In this document: in pieces, positions 9,684-18,980 of the stretch | Layout: each line of letters opens with the position of its first letter | Position numbering within the stretch: position 1 is the stretch's first letter | Assembly (NCBI GenBank): GCA_949289215.1 | Contig: CASENC010000042.1 | Location: 56,501 to 120,500 of the forward strand | Reading direction: 5' to 3' | DNA from: an uncultured Bacteroidales bacterium | Lineage (GTDB): Bacteria; Bacteroidota; Bacteroidia; Bacteroidales; Muribaculaceae | DNA length: 64,000 nt | Position numbers and translations under genes: made by a program | The notes under the pieces: model-generated | Databases searched by the model: none | Told to the model about the DNA's origin: nothing | The model's input: only the letters and a program-made list of their open reading frames with translations

Positions 9684-11513
9684 TTATTTGTTTAAATAAT
9701 CAAGTGAATGGGCTATACGTCGGTTGATTTCCTTTAGCCTGTCTTCTTCCATTTTCACCTTTTTACGATCATATGTCAACACACCGTTTACTTCTATTTC
9801 AACATCGGTCGTCTGCGTATATACCGCCCCGGTGAAACCGCGTTTAATTAATTTGAGCAATTGCTCGCCATATTTTACATACTCGTCGGTCACATCTTTT
9901 ACCGAGTTATACTGTATATATCCCCAATTACGGTCGGGAGCCCACAAATGCCCTTTAATGGGATATCCTATGCCGCCATATTCACCGAGCACATTGGCAC
10001 GATATGAATCAAACAAATACATCTCGGGATGTGGATAATTGTGCAAATCGAGTATATCGCCCGTGTGGAAAAAGTTTCCTCCGCTTGCCGAATTTACAAG
10101 ACGCGAAGGATCATACTGCTTTGTCCATTCTGAAATTTCCACCGTCTTGAATTGACCCCAGGCCTCATTGAACGGAATCCACACACCTATGCAAGGATAA
10201 GAATACAGGCAATCCATTATTTCTTTCCATTCTTTGCGATAATTGGCCTCCGATGCCGCAGAACGTACAAACTCGGTACCTTCGAAATAACTCCGGTTTT
10301 GCCACGGACAGCACATTTCACCACTCGGCATATCCTGCCATACTATCATCCCCACGCGGTCGCAATAAGTGTACCAAGTGGCAGGTTCAACCTTTATATG
10401 CTTGCGAATCATATTATAGCCCCATTCTTTTTGCTTGTCGATATCATATATCATAGCCTCATAGCTCGGAGCGGTGTACAATCCATCGGGCCACCACCCT
10501 TGGTCAAGCATTCCAAAGTGGAAAAGGAATTCATTATTAAGTTGGAAACGCAAAATTCCATCCTCGTCTTTAGCCATCGAAAACTTGCGCATCGCAGCAT
10601 AGCTCTTCACATTGTCGATTACCTTGCCGTCCTTTAAAATAGAAACTTCCAGGTCGTAAAGGAACGGACTGTCGGGCGACCACAATTTCACGTCTTCGGG
10701 CATACTTATTTCAACAGGTTCGTTATTTATTGCTTTTCCTGTCGCAACCACCTTGCCACCGTCGAAAACCTTGACCTCGGCCATTATATCGCCACAATCA
10801 ACCGATTTTTCAACGTCCACCGTGAGTCTGTTGGTATCTACATCGGGCAACGTACGCAAATTGGAAATATATGTGTCGGCAACAGGTTCAAGCCACACAG
10901 TTTGCCATATTCCGCTCACAGGCGTGTACCATATGCCTTCAGGATTTGTAACCTGCTTACCTCGGGGTTGAAAACCTTTATCGGTAGAATCAAGAACCCG
11001 CACTTCAAGCGTATTCTCCCCTTTTTTATTCAAAGCATCGGTTATGTCAAAGCCAAACGGCGTGTAACCGCCCGTGTGTGTTCCCACCTTAATTCCGTTC
11101 ACCCACACGTCGGCTTGCCAATCCACGGCGCCAAAGTGCAACAACACCCGTTTACCGCTCCATTTCGACGGTACGTCAAACTCCCTCTTGTACCACAAAG
11201 CCTGCCGGTCGGTAAGGTTGCGCCCTACGCCTGAAAGGCTCGACTCCACTGCAAACGGCACAAGTATCTCACCATCATACTTTCCCGGTGCTACACTATT
11301 CTTGTCTAGTATGGCATAATCCCACAACCCGTTCAAGTTCACCCAGTCGGCACGCTCCATTATAGGTCGCGGATATACATCCCACACATTTTCGACATCG
11401 ATTTTCTCGGCCCACTCAGTCTTGATTTTGTCTCCCGCAGGCGCATACTGGGCTGATGCCGGCACTACTGCCGCAAGTGCCAATACTGCCATGGCTGTCA
11501 ATCTTAATTTCAT
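9684..11513 (-). CDS. Glycoside hydrolase family 2 protein
   Basis: The 609-residue secreted enzyme has a signal peptide ending near 'PASAQ', a sugar-binding jelly roll ('WYKREFDVPSKWSGKRV'), an immunoglobulin-like middle domain and a TIM barrel. The acid/base glutamate is E450 in 'WIPFNEAWGQF' and the nucleophile E511 in 'LGEYGGIGYP'. GH2 includes beta-galactosidases, glucuronidases and mannosidases; which one this is cannot be decided. The length is short for LacZ and fits the compact Bacteroidales type. It forms an operon with the aldose epimerase and has its own promoter. Confidence 0.92.
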   Translation of the reverse strand: MKLRLTAMAVLALAAVVPASAQYAPAGDKIKTEWAEKIDVENVWDVYPRPIMERADWVNLNGLWDYAILDKNSVAPGKYDGEILVPFAVESSLSGVGRNLTDRQALWYKREFDVPSKWSGKRVLLHFGAVDWQADVWVNGIKVGTHTGGYTPFGFDITDALNKKGENTLEVRVLDSTDKGFQPRGKQVTNPEGIWYTPVSGIWQTVWLEPVADTYISNLRTLPDVDTNRLTVDVEKSVDCGDIMAEVKVFDGGKVVATGKAINNEPVEISMPEDVKLWSPDSPFLYDLEVSILKDGKVIDNVKSYAAMRKFSMAKDEDGILRFQLNNEFLFHFGMLDQGWWPDGLYTAPSYEAMIYDIDKQKEWGYNMIRKHIKVEPATWYTYCDRVGMIVWQDMPSGEMCCPWQNRSYFEGTEFVRSAASEANYRKEWKEIMDCLYSYPCIGVWIPFNEAWGQFKTVEISEWTKQYDPSRLVNSASGGNFFHTGDILDLHNYPHPEMYLFDSYRANVLGEYGGIGYPIKGHLWAPDRNWGYIQYNSVKDVTDEYVKYGEQLLKLIKRGFTGAVYTQTTDVEIEVNGVLTYDRKKVKMEEDRLKEINRRIAHSLDYLNK

Positions 11514-11583
11514 AATAAATATCGGTTTTTTTATAGTTTATGTTTTTTAGTAAAGCATATATTCCATGCAAGGTTATCTTGCA

Positions 11584-11591
11584 CAAAAGTA
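11584..11591 (-). promoter_or_regulatory. -7 element for the GH2-epimerase operon
   Basis: TACTTTTG on the minus strand fits TANNTTTG and is 71 bases upstream of the GH2 start. No -33 match is evident. Confidence 0.4.
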
Positions 11592-11686
11592 ACCCAATGC
11601 CATATCATAATACCTGTAATTTTGTTCAAAATATAGCACATTTGTGTCAATCATCATTATTTCCTTGCTTATTGCTCCATTGGCAT

Positions 11687-11718
11687 AAAAAAAGCGGACA
11701 AGCCTGTGCTCATCCGCC
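11687..11718 (-). terminator. Intrinsic terminator after the GH43 gene
   Basis: On the minus strand a GCGGA/TCCGC stem with an inner AGC/GCT extension is followed by seven T. It ends the sialidase-HTCS-GH43 transcript and separates it from the GH2 operon. Confidence 0.8.
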
Positions 11719-11831
11719 ACACACCGACCCTCATTCAACCCTTTTAAGCACGTCACACCCCATTACGCATATTAGGGTCGGCTCATCATTCAATGGGGGA
11801 AAAACAAAACCATGAAACCTATAAAATCACT

Positions 11832-12845
11832 TCATAAAGATATTCGTGGGATGATAATATTGTCGCTGTCAACCTTAATTGTCTTTTTATCTATATCCAT
11901 GACAAGTGGTGCAATGCGTGTTTTACGCGGAGCGACCACCGAATCGCTGTTATGAACATGATAAACATAATATGGTTTCCCATCAGTACCATAAAAGAAA
12001 TCACCATGCCCCGAACCGTTCTCACCCACAATGCTACGATGCAATACAGGATTTGATTCATACTTTGTCCATGGTCCGGTAGCAGATTTTGCAGTGGCAT
12101 ATCCCATGGCATAATCGGGATTAAGGAAATGATTGGCCGAATAAAACAAATAATATGTATTGCCCAACTTGATAACTGTAGGTCCTTCCATTATGGGATC
12201 CCACTTCCCGTCATCGGTCTTTTCCCACTCTGCAGTATAATCAAGGCATTGTTTCAATGTCGATTTATCTATTTCTCCGGTATTCATGTCATACTCGGCA
12301 ACCCATATGTAATTGCCATGATTAAACCTCACATGATATAAATAATATTTTTCACCATCCTTAAACAAAAACGGGTCGATGTTCTTAACGCTGCCATCGA
12401 TGGGCTTTATCGAATCTTGCCTGTACGGGCCCGAAACACTTGACGATTGCGCCATAACAGTCTGCTCATTTGCCGTATAAAACAAATAATACTTTTCATT
12501 TTCCTTATAAATCTGCGGAGCCCAAAAGCCTTTATCTCCATAAACCGATTTCCCTGTACTCAGTATGTAACTTCCACCATTCACCGGAACCCAATTTTTC
12601 AAATCGGAAGAAGCCAGCATGACAAACCCTTTGGAACTATCGCCCAACGTGCCGGTCATATAATATGTACTGTCTTCGACATAGATTGTAGGGTCGGCAA
12701 AACATATCTCTTGCCCCGGTTCAAATCTCACACTGTCGGCACACGTCCTTGCACCATCGGCATCAGCAGTTTCCTTGTTTTTAACACACGCTGTAGCGGC
12801 TGCCAATATAGCCGCAGCCATAAACAATAATATTTTCGATCTCAT
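11832..12845 (-). CDS. Glycoside hydrolase family 43 lipoprotein
   Basis: The 337-residue five-bladed propeller enzyme carries the three GH43 catalytic acids: D51 in 'CFADPTIYV' (base), D157 in 'NIDPFLF' (pKa modulator) and E220 in 'IMEGPTVIK' (acid). C20 in 'AAATAC' is a lipobox cysteine, so the enzyme is membrane-anchored. GH43 enzymes cleave arabinose-, xylose- or galactose-containing glycans; 'HGDFFYGTDGKPYYVYH' near the end is typical. It starts 24 bases after the hybrid sensor stop, so both are on one transcript. Confidence 0.9.
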   Translation of the reverse strand: MRSKILLFMAAAILAAATACVKNKETADADGARTCADSVRFEPGQEICFADPTIYVEDSTYYMTGTLGDSSKGFVMLASSDLKNWVPVNGGSYILSTGKSVYGDKGFWAPQIYKENEKYYLFYTANEQTVMAQSSSVSGPYRQDSIKPIDGSVKNIDPFLFKDGEKYYLYHVRFNHGNYIWVAEYDMNTGEIDKSTLKQCLDYTAEWEKTDDGKWDPIMEGPTVIKLGNTYYLFYSANHFLNPDYAMGYATAKSATGPWTKYESNPVLHRSIVGENGSGHGDFFYGTDGKPYYVYHVHNSDSVVAPRKTRIAPLVMDIDKKTIKVDSDNIIIPRISL

Positions 12846-12869
12846 GCTATTATAATTTATATATGATTA

Positions 12870-15800
12870 TCATCCTTGTTCTATATATTCCGAAGGCGTC
12901 ATGCCAAACTCCTTCTTAAATGCCTTTGAAAAATAATTAGGATCGGCAAAACCGGTCTTATAGGCAGTTTCCGAGACATTATAACCCTCATGCAACAATT
13001 TGCACGCTGCATTTAATCGGCGTTTTCTTATATAATCACCCATCGACATATTAAGCAGGCTTTTCATTTTCACGTGAAGAAGGCTGCGGCTTATACCAAG
13101 GCTCTCGGTTATATCGGCTATTGAAAATGCGTCATTGTCGATATTCTTCTCCACAATTTCCTTTATGCGGTTTATAAAATCCCGGTCAAACTTGTTTAAC
13201 GTATCTTCATCATCGTGTATTTCTTTGTCGGCATTAACATTGCGCTGTTGCTGACGCTGCCTTATCTGTAAAATATTCTTTATTTGCAATTCAAGTATCT
13301 CGGTGTCGAATGGTTTCGGCACATAAGCCTCAGCTCCGCAACCATATCCTTTTAAGACATCGGCAGTATCATTTTTCGCAGTCAACAATATCACCGGTAT
13401 ATGCGAAGTGGATATATCGTTTTTAATTCTTCGACACAAAGCGAAACCATCCATCTCGGGCATCATCACATCTGAAATCATAAGTTGGATGGGGTATTTA
13501 CGTGCTATTTGCAATGCCTCCTTGCCGTTTTTCGCCGTCATGACACTGAACGATGATGAAAAGTAATCGACAAGGAATTTAAGAAGCTCCTCGTTATCCT
13601 CGACAATTAACATAAGTATTTTATTATTGCTATTGCCGTTGACCTGCTCGTTTCGTGGATTTATGACCACACCGTCCACCACAGGAGCATCGAATTTATA
13701 TTGCGTAAGAGGAACTATGGTTTTATCTGATTGTATTTTATACATCTGAGGGAATGCCGAAGCCGTTACATTCAAAAATACTGTAAATGTGGCACCTTTG
13801 CCTATTTCACTTTCCACTGCCACGCTCCCCTTATGAATTTCGGCAAACATCTTCACCAACGAAAGTCCCAATCCCCAACCATGGTTATTTACATTATGCC
13901 CGCGCTTGGTTTGGTAATATTTGACAAATATGTTGTCAAATTCTTCCTTCGCTATACCTATGCCGGTGTCACCCACTTTCAACCGTAAATAAGTATAACC
14001 GTCATCTTTTTCCATAATCTCGGCCTCAACCGTGATACGCCCGCCTTGTGAAGTAAATTTCAAAGCATTCGATATCAGGTTGTTGGTAATTCGCTCGACA
14101 TACAATGGAGAAAACCACACTTCCTCCCCGTTATTTTCACAATTCACATACAGGCTGACACCTTTTTCTTCGGCACTATCTTCAAATTGCCGCGCAGTAT
14201 TTTCTATGAAATCAAGTGGGTTGCCTTGTTGCAAAAAGAACTGCAAATTTCCACTCTCTACCTTGTTGAACTGAACCAATTCGTCAATCATGCCCACCAT
14301 CTTGTCGGTATTCTTTATTGCGATGTTAAGCCTGTCGAGCGAATCTTTGCTTAACTTCTGATGGCGTGCAATATGATTCAACGGAGCCTTGATAAGCGAC
14401 AACGGTGTCTTTAATTCATGTGAAACCGAAGTGAAGAAATCCATTTTTGCTTCATTGATTTCTTCAAGTTTCTTCTTCTCCATTTCAACCACCTTGACTG
14501 CATTCCGGGCCTCTAACTTAATCGAGAAATACCTGTATAGCAAATACGCTATCAGTACCAGTATAATGAAATATATCATATACGCCCACCAAGAATAATA
14601 AAATGGTGATTTCACGACAATCGAAAGTGTCTTGACCGGAGATTTATCCCACCCTTGGTTAGACGTGTTTGCCCTTATTTGCAATTCATACCGGCCGGGA
14701 GCAATATTAAAAAACTGGAACTTGCGTTGTTGGCCCACATTGCGCCAATCTTTGTCATAACCCAATAAACGCATTTGGTAGTTGATAGTGCTTGTCTTTC
14801 CGGGCGATACTACGCCATATCCTACGCTTATGGAACGCGACTGGTCATATGTGAGCTTTAACTCCTGCGTGTCATCGATGTCGGCCGCCAAAGGCGAATC
14901 GAGGCTTGCCGCAGTCACCTTTCGGCCATTCAACATCAATTCGTTCAAATGCACTATGCTCGAACTGGTTTCATTTTTTATAATCTTAGGGTCGAAGTAT
15001 ATAAGGCCGTTTACTGTGCCGAAGTACATAAGGCTATCTCGCCCGAACAACGAAGACCCGAAATTAAATTGGTTACTCGGCAAGCCGTCGGCTACAGTAA
15101 ACTTTATCGACGCATTCCTTTCCTTGTTAAACCTATACAATCCCTCGCTGGTGCTTATCCATAACTGGCCGTCAAGATCTTCATTGATACTGCATATCGA
15201 ATTATTGTTTAACGACAGGCCGTTAGGCAAGGCTTTCAACCTCAAATCGGTAGGATCCACATACCTTAATCCTTCGTTATTTGTCCCTAACCAAATCTTA
15301 TTGCTCTCATCTTGAAACAGAGCGGAAATATAGTTGTCATTCAATGCCGAACCGTCGGTCTGCTCAGTCCAGTTATTTATTTCGCCGGTACGATTGTCAA
15401 TCCTGAACAATCCGCTGTTGCACGTTCCGGCCCATAAGTTATCATCACAATCCAAAAGTAATGTGTACACAAAATCCCTCGATAATCGCGGATGGTTTAT
15501 TTTCACAAAACAATCGCGTTCTTTATCATAAAATCTAAGTCCTTGTGTTGTGGCTATCCATGTTTTGCCGTTACGTTGGGATACAATATCGAAAATAGCA
15601 TCCGACCCCAATCCGCTCGACTCTATGTTGGTATAATGCTTATAATTTCCGGTTTTGATGTTGTATCGATACAATCCGTCAAGGAAAGTGCCTATCCACA
15701 TAACACCCGTTTCGGCATTATAATCAAGGCTGTGAATATTCTGCCCCAATCCCGGAATTCTATCAAATACTTTCACTTCCTTGGTATATGGATTGAATAT

Positions 15801-16892
15801 ATTCAGACCGCCGTCTTCGGTGGCAAGCCATATTTCGCCATTGCCGGGCTGAAGCATCTTCCTTACGGCATTACCACGCAAGTTTGCGTCACCATACCCC
15901 GGTTCCACCCAGTAAAACTGCTCGTTTTCCCTGAATATCACATTTATGCCACCGAAATAAGTTCCCATCCATATATTATCGTAACGGTCGGTCACTATCG
16001 AATATATTGCATTATCATTAAGGCTGTGTGCATTGCTGAAACTTTTACGCAAGATTTCGATACGACCGTCGGGATTTATTATTGTCACGCCTTTTTCGGT
16101 ACCAAGCCAAACACGGCCGTCGGCATCTTCGGTAATCACACGCACAGTTCCGTCAGACAATACTTCAGGCCGGTATATATCCTTTTCTCCCGTTGCAAGG
16201 TCAACATTCATCACACCTTTACCGTTCCTGCCTATCCACAACCGGCCATTAGTGTCGAATTTTAATGGTATTATACCATCGACACCTGTTATGAAATCAT
16301 CGAAATATTCGGTGTTGATTTGTGTGCATTTACCAAATTCTTGGTCGTAATAAAATATCGATGTGTTGGTCGAAACAAACAATCTGTCTTGCCTGTCTAT
16401 TGCCATCGATATTATAAATCCGCGTTCTTTGCGAGGAACCATCTTGAATGTATCGAGTTTCTCATCATACCTGTACAACTGATGACCGGCACAGATAATC
16501 TCGCCTTTGCTGTTTTCCAGAATTGTCTGAATGAGAATGTTTGAAAGAGTATAACTCTTAAAATCATCAGTCTCGGGACGATAACGGCATATCCCGTTGT
16601 GAGTTCCCACCCACAGCCGTCCTTTCTTATCGACATACAACGACTTCACAAAATTATGGTTCAACGAATTGGGGTTTGACAAATCTTTATGGTAATTGAC
16701 AAACGAATAACCGTCATACTTCGACAACCCGTTTCGTGTTCCTATCCACAACATTCCCTTGGCATCAAACTGTAAAGCCTCTACTTGCTGATGCGGAAGC
16801 CCGTCATTACCGGTGAAATGAACAAAATGATACGAGCCTCCCCATGCCGAGAAAGCAAAAAACAGCAGAACTATCAAGAATATCCTTCGCAT
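12870..16892 (-). CDS. Hybrid two-component system sensor/regulator (HTCS)
   Basis: The 1340-residue protein joins all steps of signalling in one chain. After a signal peptide come two-component-regulator propeller repeats up to about residue 650 ('GLPHQQVEALQFDAKG', 'LWIGT' repeats), a Y_Y_Y domain, and one membrane helix around 764-789. Then follow HisKA with phospho-acceptor H825 in 'SVSHELKTPLS', an HATPase ('VGDTGIGIA'), a receiver with D1141 in 'ISDVMMPEMDG', and a C-terminal AraC-type DNA-binding domain ('FADPNYFSKAFKKEFG'). Such proteins sense a glycan fragment in the periplasm and activate the linked PUL. It lies between the sialidase-like gene (33-base gap) and GH43 (24-base gap). 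Confidence 0.96.
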   Translation of the reverse strand: MRRIFLIVLLFFAFSAWGGSYHFVHFTGNDGLPHQQVEALQFDAKGMLWIGTRNGLSKYDGYSFVNYHKDLSNPNSLNHNFVKSLYVDKKGRLWVGTHNGICRYRPETDDFKSYTLSNILIQTILENSKGEIICAGHQLYRYDEKLDTFKMVPRKERGFIISMAIDRQDRLFVSTNTSIFYYDQEFGKCTQINTEYFDDFITGVDGIIPLKFDTNGRLWIGRNGKGVMNVDLATGEKDIYRPEVLSDGTVRVITEDADGRVWLGTEKGVTIINPDGRIEILRKSFSNAHSLNDNAIYSIVTDRYDNIWMGTYFGGINVIFRENEQFYWVEPGYGDANLRGNAVRKMLQPGNGEIWLATEDGGLNIFNPYTKEVKVFDRIPGLGQNIHSLDYNAETGVMWIGTFLDGLYRYNIKTGNYKHYTNIESSGLGSDAIFDIVSQRNGKTWIATTQGLRFYDKERDCFVKINHPRLSRDFVYTLLLDCDDNLWAGTCNSGLFRIDNRTGEINNWTEQTDGSALNDNYISALFQDESNKIWLGTNNEGLRYVDPTDLRLKALPNGLSLNNNSICSINEDLDGQLWISTSEGLYRFNKERNASIKFTVADGLPSNQFNFGSSLFGRDSLMYFGTVNGLIYFDPKIIKNETSSSIVHLNELMLNGRKVTAASLDSPLAADIDDTQELKLTYDQSRSISVGYGVVSPGKTSTINYQMRLLGYDKDWRNVGQQRKFQFFNIAPGRYELQIRANTSNQGWDKSPVKTLSIVVKSPFYYSWWAYMIYFIILVLIAYLLYRYFSIKLEARNAVKVVEMEKKKLEEINEAKMDFFTSVSHELKTPLSLIKAPLNHIARHQKLSKDSLDRLNIAIKNTDKMVGMIDELVQFNKVESGNLQFFLQQGNPLDFIENTARQFEDSAEEKGVSLYVNCENNGEEVWFSPLYVERITNNLISNALKFTSQGGRITVEAEIMEKDDGYTYLRLKVGDTGIGIAKEEFDNIFVKYYQTKRGHNVNNHGWGLGLSLVKMFAEIHKGSVAVESEIGKGATFTVFLNVTASAFPQMYKIQSDKTIVPLTQYKFDAPVVDGVVINPRNEQVNGNSNNKILMLIVEDNEELLKFLVDYFSSSFSVMTAKNGKEALQIARKYPIQLMISDVMMPEMDGFALCRRIKNDISTSHIPVILLTAKNDTADVLKGYGCGAEAYVPKPFDTEILELQIKNILQIRQRQQQRNVNADKEIHDDEDTLNKFDRDFINRIKEIVEKNIDNDAFSIADITESLGISRSLLHVKMKSLLNMSMGDYIRKRRLNAACKLLHEGYNVSETAYKTGFADPNYFSKAFKKEFGMTPSEYIEQG

Positions 16893-16925
16893 TATACCAA
16901 AATGTTTTCTATAATAATTTTTCGG

Positions 16926-18878
16926 CTAAAATAATATTTTTTCGCGCTTAACGGCTCCGTTTTTCAATTTAACAAGCACAATTCCTCCTCCATGTCTGCA
17001 TGGAAGAGGAATTTGACAATACCGGCCGCAGCCGGCACAGGCGCCAAGCAATATTCCTTCAAAGGAATATATCGACACCTGTGCAATATTGCTGCTTTCC
17101 GATGTGACAGTCAAGGCGTTTCCGCTCTTGTTTATTTCCACACCTGCGTTATTCACACCAAAGTCATTAACCGATACCGTAGGCATGGCCATCAATTCAA
17201 ATTCAAGCCATGTCCACGATGCGCTATTGTCAACATCGGGAATAACTTCCTTTGTCAATGAAATTGTTTCCTTGTCGGTTATCTCTATGGCGATAGCCAT
17301 ACGATTTTCCGGTATGCCTGTTTTCCCGAGTTTCGACCATGGAATAGCGGCTTCAATATCATAATATGAGCTGCGTATGTTCACGGCATATTCAATATCA
17401 TCGGTCTTGGCATAATCGTTCCATGCTCCGTTGCGGCAATCACGGAATTTCACCGACCCGTCGGTATCGAAAAATATGGCATACATTCCCTCGTCGGGCG
17501 CAGTTCCGCACACATCGTCGGCATCTATCATCAAGCACAAACCATCGTTGTCGGTACCGGTATTAATGAGCGTCCTGTCCACAACACGTGCAGTCACATA
17601 TAAGTTTTTCTCGTCATATGCAAAATCCACATAACTTTGGTTTCCTGTTATGTTTCCCATAGGTAATTGCAAACCGTTTCGTGCAACCCATTTTTCGTCC
17701 GAAGATTTATTACCGTCGATTTTTATGCTGTTGCAATAAGCAGCCAAAGCCTTTGCCTTGGGATACCCCTTTATCATCATGACTTCATCTCCGCCATACG
17801 GAGTACCTACCGACCCTATGGCAACAACTACGCTGTCATCGATCACCGAGAGCGAATTCCATATCGAATGTCGTGTCATGTCGAGCGCAAACGGGCGGCT
17901 TTGTGCCTTGAAATTACGGGCATCTCGGTCACCAACGACGACAAACATATCATAATATTGCAGATCGGTGGTATTGCGGCCTTGGTTACCTTGGAAAGAG
18001 GCTATGGTCTCGCCATTTCCAAGCACACGCATATATGGTGCGGCCGATGCGATTCCCACTGCCGGGGTTGTCTCGAAAATCATATCTCGGTTAGAACTTG
18101 CGGCATCGACATATCCGCTTGTCCAATTATCATCGAGCGTAGTACGCACTGTCGTCGCCGTGAAATTATCCCTGCCGGGCCAACCGTTATCCTCGATTAT
18201 TACCACGATTTCACCATTGTCAAGCAATACAGGAACCGGCATTCCGTCACGCGCCCCGGCCCGGTAACTCACTTTCACGGGCTCGCTCCATGTTTCACCT
18301 TTGTCATACGAGCGGCACATCGATATGCACTGGTCGTTCGATGTGGTATAATCATTTTCGTTTGCAAAATAACACTGCACTTCTCCCGACGGCAATTCAA
18401 GGAAAGCAGGTTCCCAACAACCATCGCCAAAACTGTTTTGTGCATCAAATACAAATATCGGTTCGCTCCACGTTTCTCCGTTATCGGTACTGCGTAACAC
18501 CCTTATGCCAAACTTCCTGTCTTCGCTGTATGGTTCCTGTGGCCTTGGATTAAAACCAACCAATATTGTTCCATCCGATAATTGAATTAAATCAGGTACT
18601 GCATAATTCATCTTGTCGGGATTTTCTTCAATCACACGCGCGCCGCTCCACGATTTTCCTTTATCTTGGCTAAAACTGATTTTCACGCCACCACCTTCGG
18701 CAACGGCAAGCAACCTGCCGTCTTGCAATTGTATCATGCGTGAATATGTTCCCGACGGGAATATTGTGGTTTTGCTGCTCATGTCCCAAAATATACGGGA
18801 GCCTTTGTATGGTTCGACTTTACCAAACGAAACTCCGACTGTCATTGCAAGCAATGCCACAAGTAATAAATGCTTCAT
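16926..18878 (-). CDS. BNR-repeat sialidase-superfamily enzyme with CBM9-like domain
   Basis: The 650-residue secreted protein has a signal peptide, then a six-bladed propeller over about residues 30-390 with Asp-boxes 'SQDKGKSWSG', 'STDNGETWSEP' and 'SYDKGETWSEP'. 'TYSRMIQLQDG' occupies the position of the sialidase arginine motif. Residues from about 400-570 resemble a CBM9/DOMON-like sugar-binding domain ('VDFAYDEKNLYVTARVVD'), and the end resembles a T9SS sorting tail. It may be a GH33 sialidase or a related exo-hydrolase such as GH93. The lack of a clear FRIP motif makes sialic acid specificity uncertain. It heads the transcript that also carries the HTCS and GH43. Confidence 0.75.
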   Translation of the reverse strand: MKHLLLVALLAMTVGVSFGKVEPYKGSRIFWDMSSKTTIFPSGTYSRMIQLQDGRLLAVAEGGGVKISFSQDKGKSWSGARVIEENPDKMNYAVPDLIQLSDGTILVGFNPRPQEPYSEDRKFGIRVLRSTDNGETWSEPIFVFDAQNSFGDGCWEPAFLELPSGEVQCYFANENDYTTSNDQCISMCRSYDKGETWSEPVKVSYRAGARDGMPVPVLLDNGEIVVIIEDNGWPGRDNFTATTVRTTLDDNWTSGYVDAASSNRDMIFETTPAVGIASAAPYMRVLGNGETIASFQGNQGRNTTDLQYYDMFVVVGDRDARNFKAQSRPFALDMTRHSIWNSLSVIDDSVVVAIGSVGTPYGGDEVMMIKGYPKAKALAAYCNSIKIDGNKSSDEKWVARNGLQLPMGNITGNQSYVDFAYDEKNLYVTARVVDRTLINTGTDNDGLCLMIDADDVCGTAPDEGMYAIFFDTDGSVKFRDCRNGAWNDYAKTDDIEYAVNIRSSYYDIEAAIPWSKLGKTGIPENRMAIAIEITDKETISLTKEVIPDVDNSASWTWLEFELMAMPTVSVNDFGVNNAGVEINKSGNALTVTSESSNIAQVSIYSFEGILLGACAGCGRYCQIPLPCRHGGGIVLVKLKNGAVKREKILF

Positions 18879-18897
18879 AGTAATATCCTATTTATGT

Positions 18898-18960
18898 AAA
18901 AAAATCCGGCAAGCGCTTTCCCATTTAGGAAACTATTCCGTCCGAAAACACTTGCCGGAC
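18898..18960 (-). terminator. Intrinsic terminator of the SusC-to-GDPD transcript
   Basis: Nine-base arms TCCGGCAAG (18905-18913) and CTTGCCGGA (18951-18959) flank a 37-base loop and are followed on the minus strand by seven T. It divides the PUL into two transcripts. Confidence 0.75.
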
Positions 18961-18980
18961 AAAATTGTTAGATTATTGTC

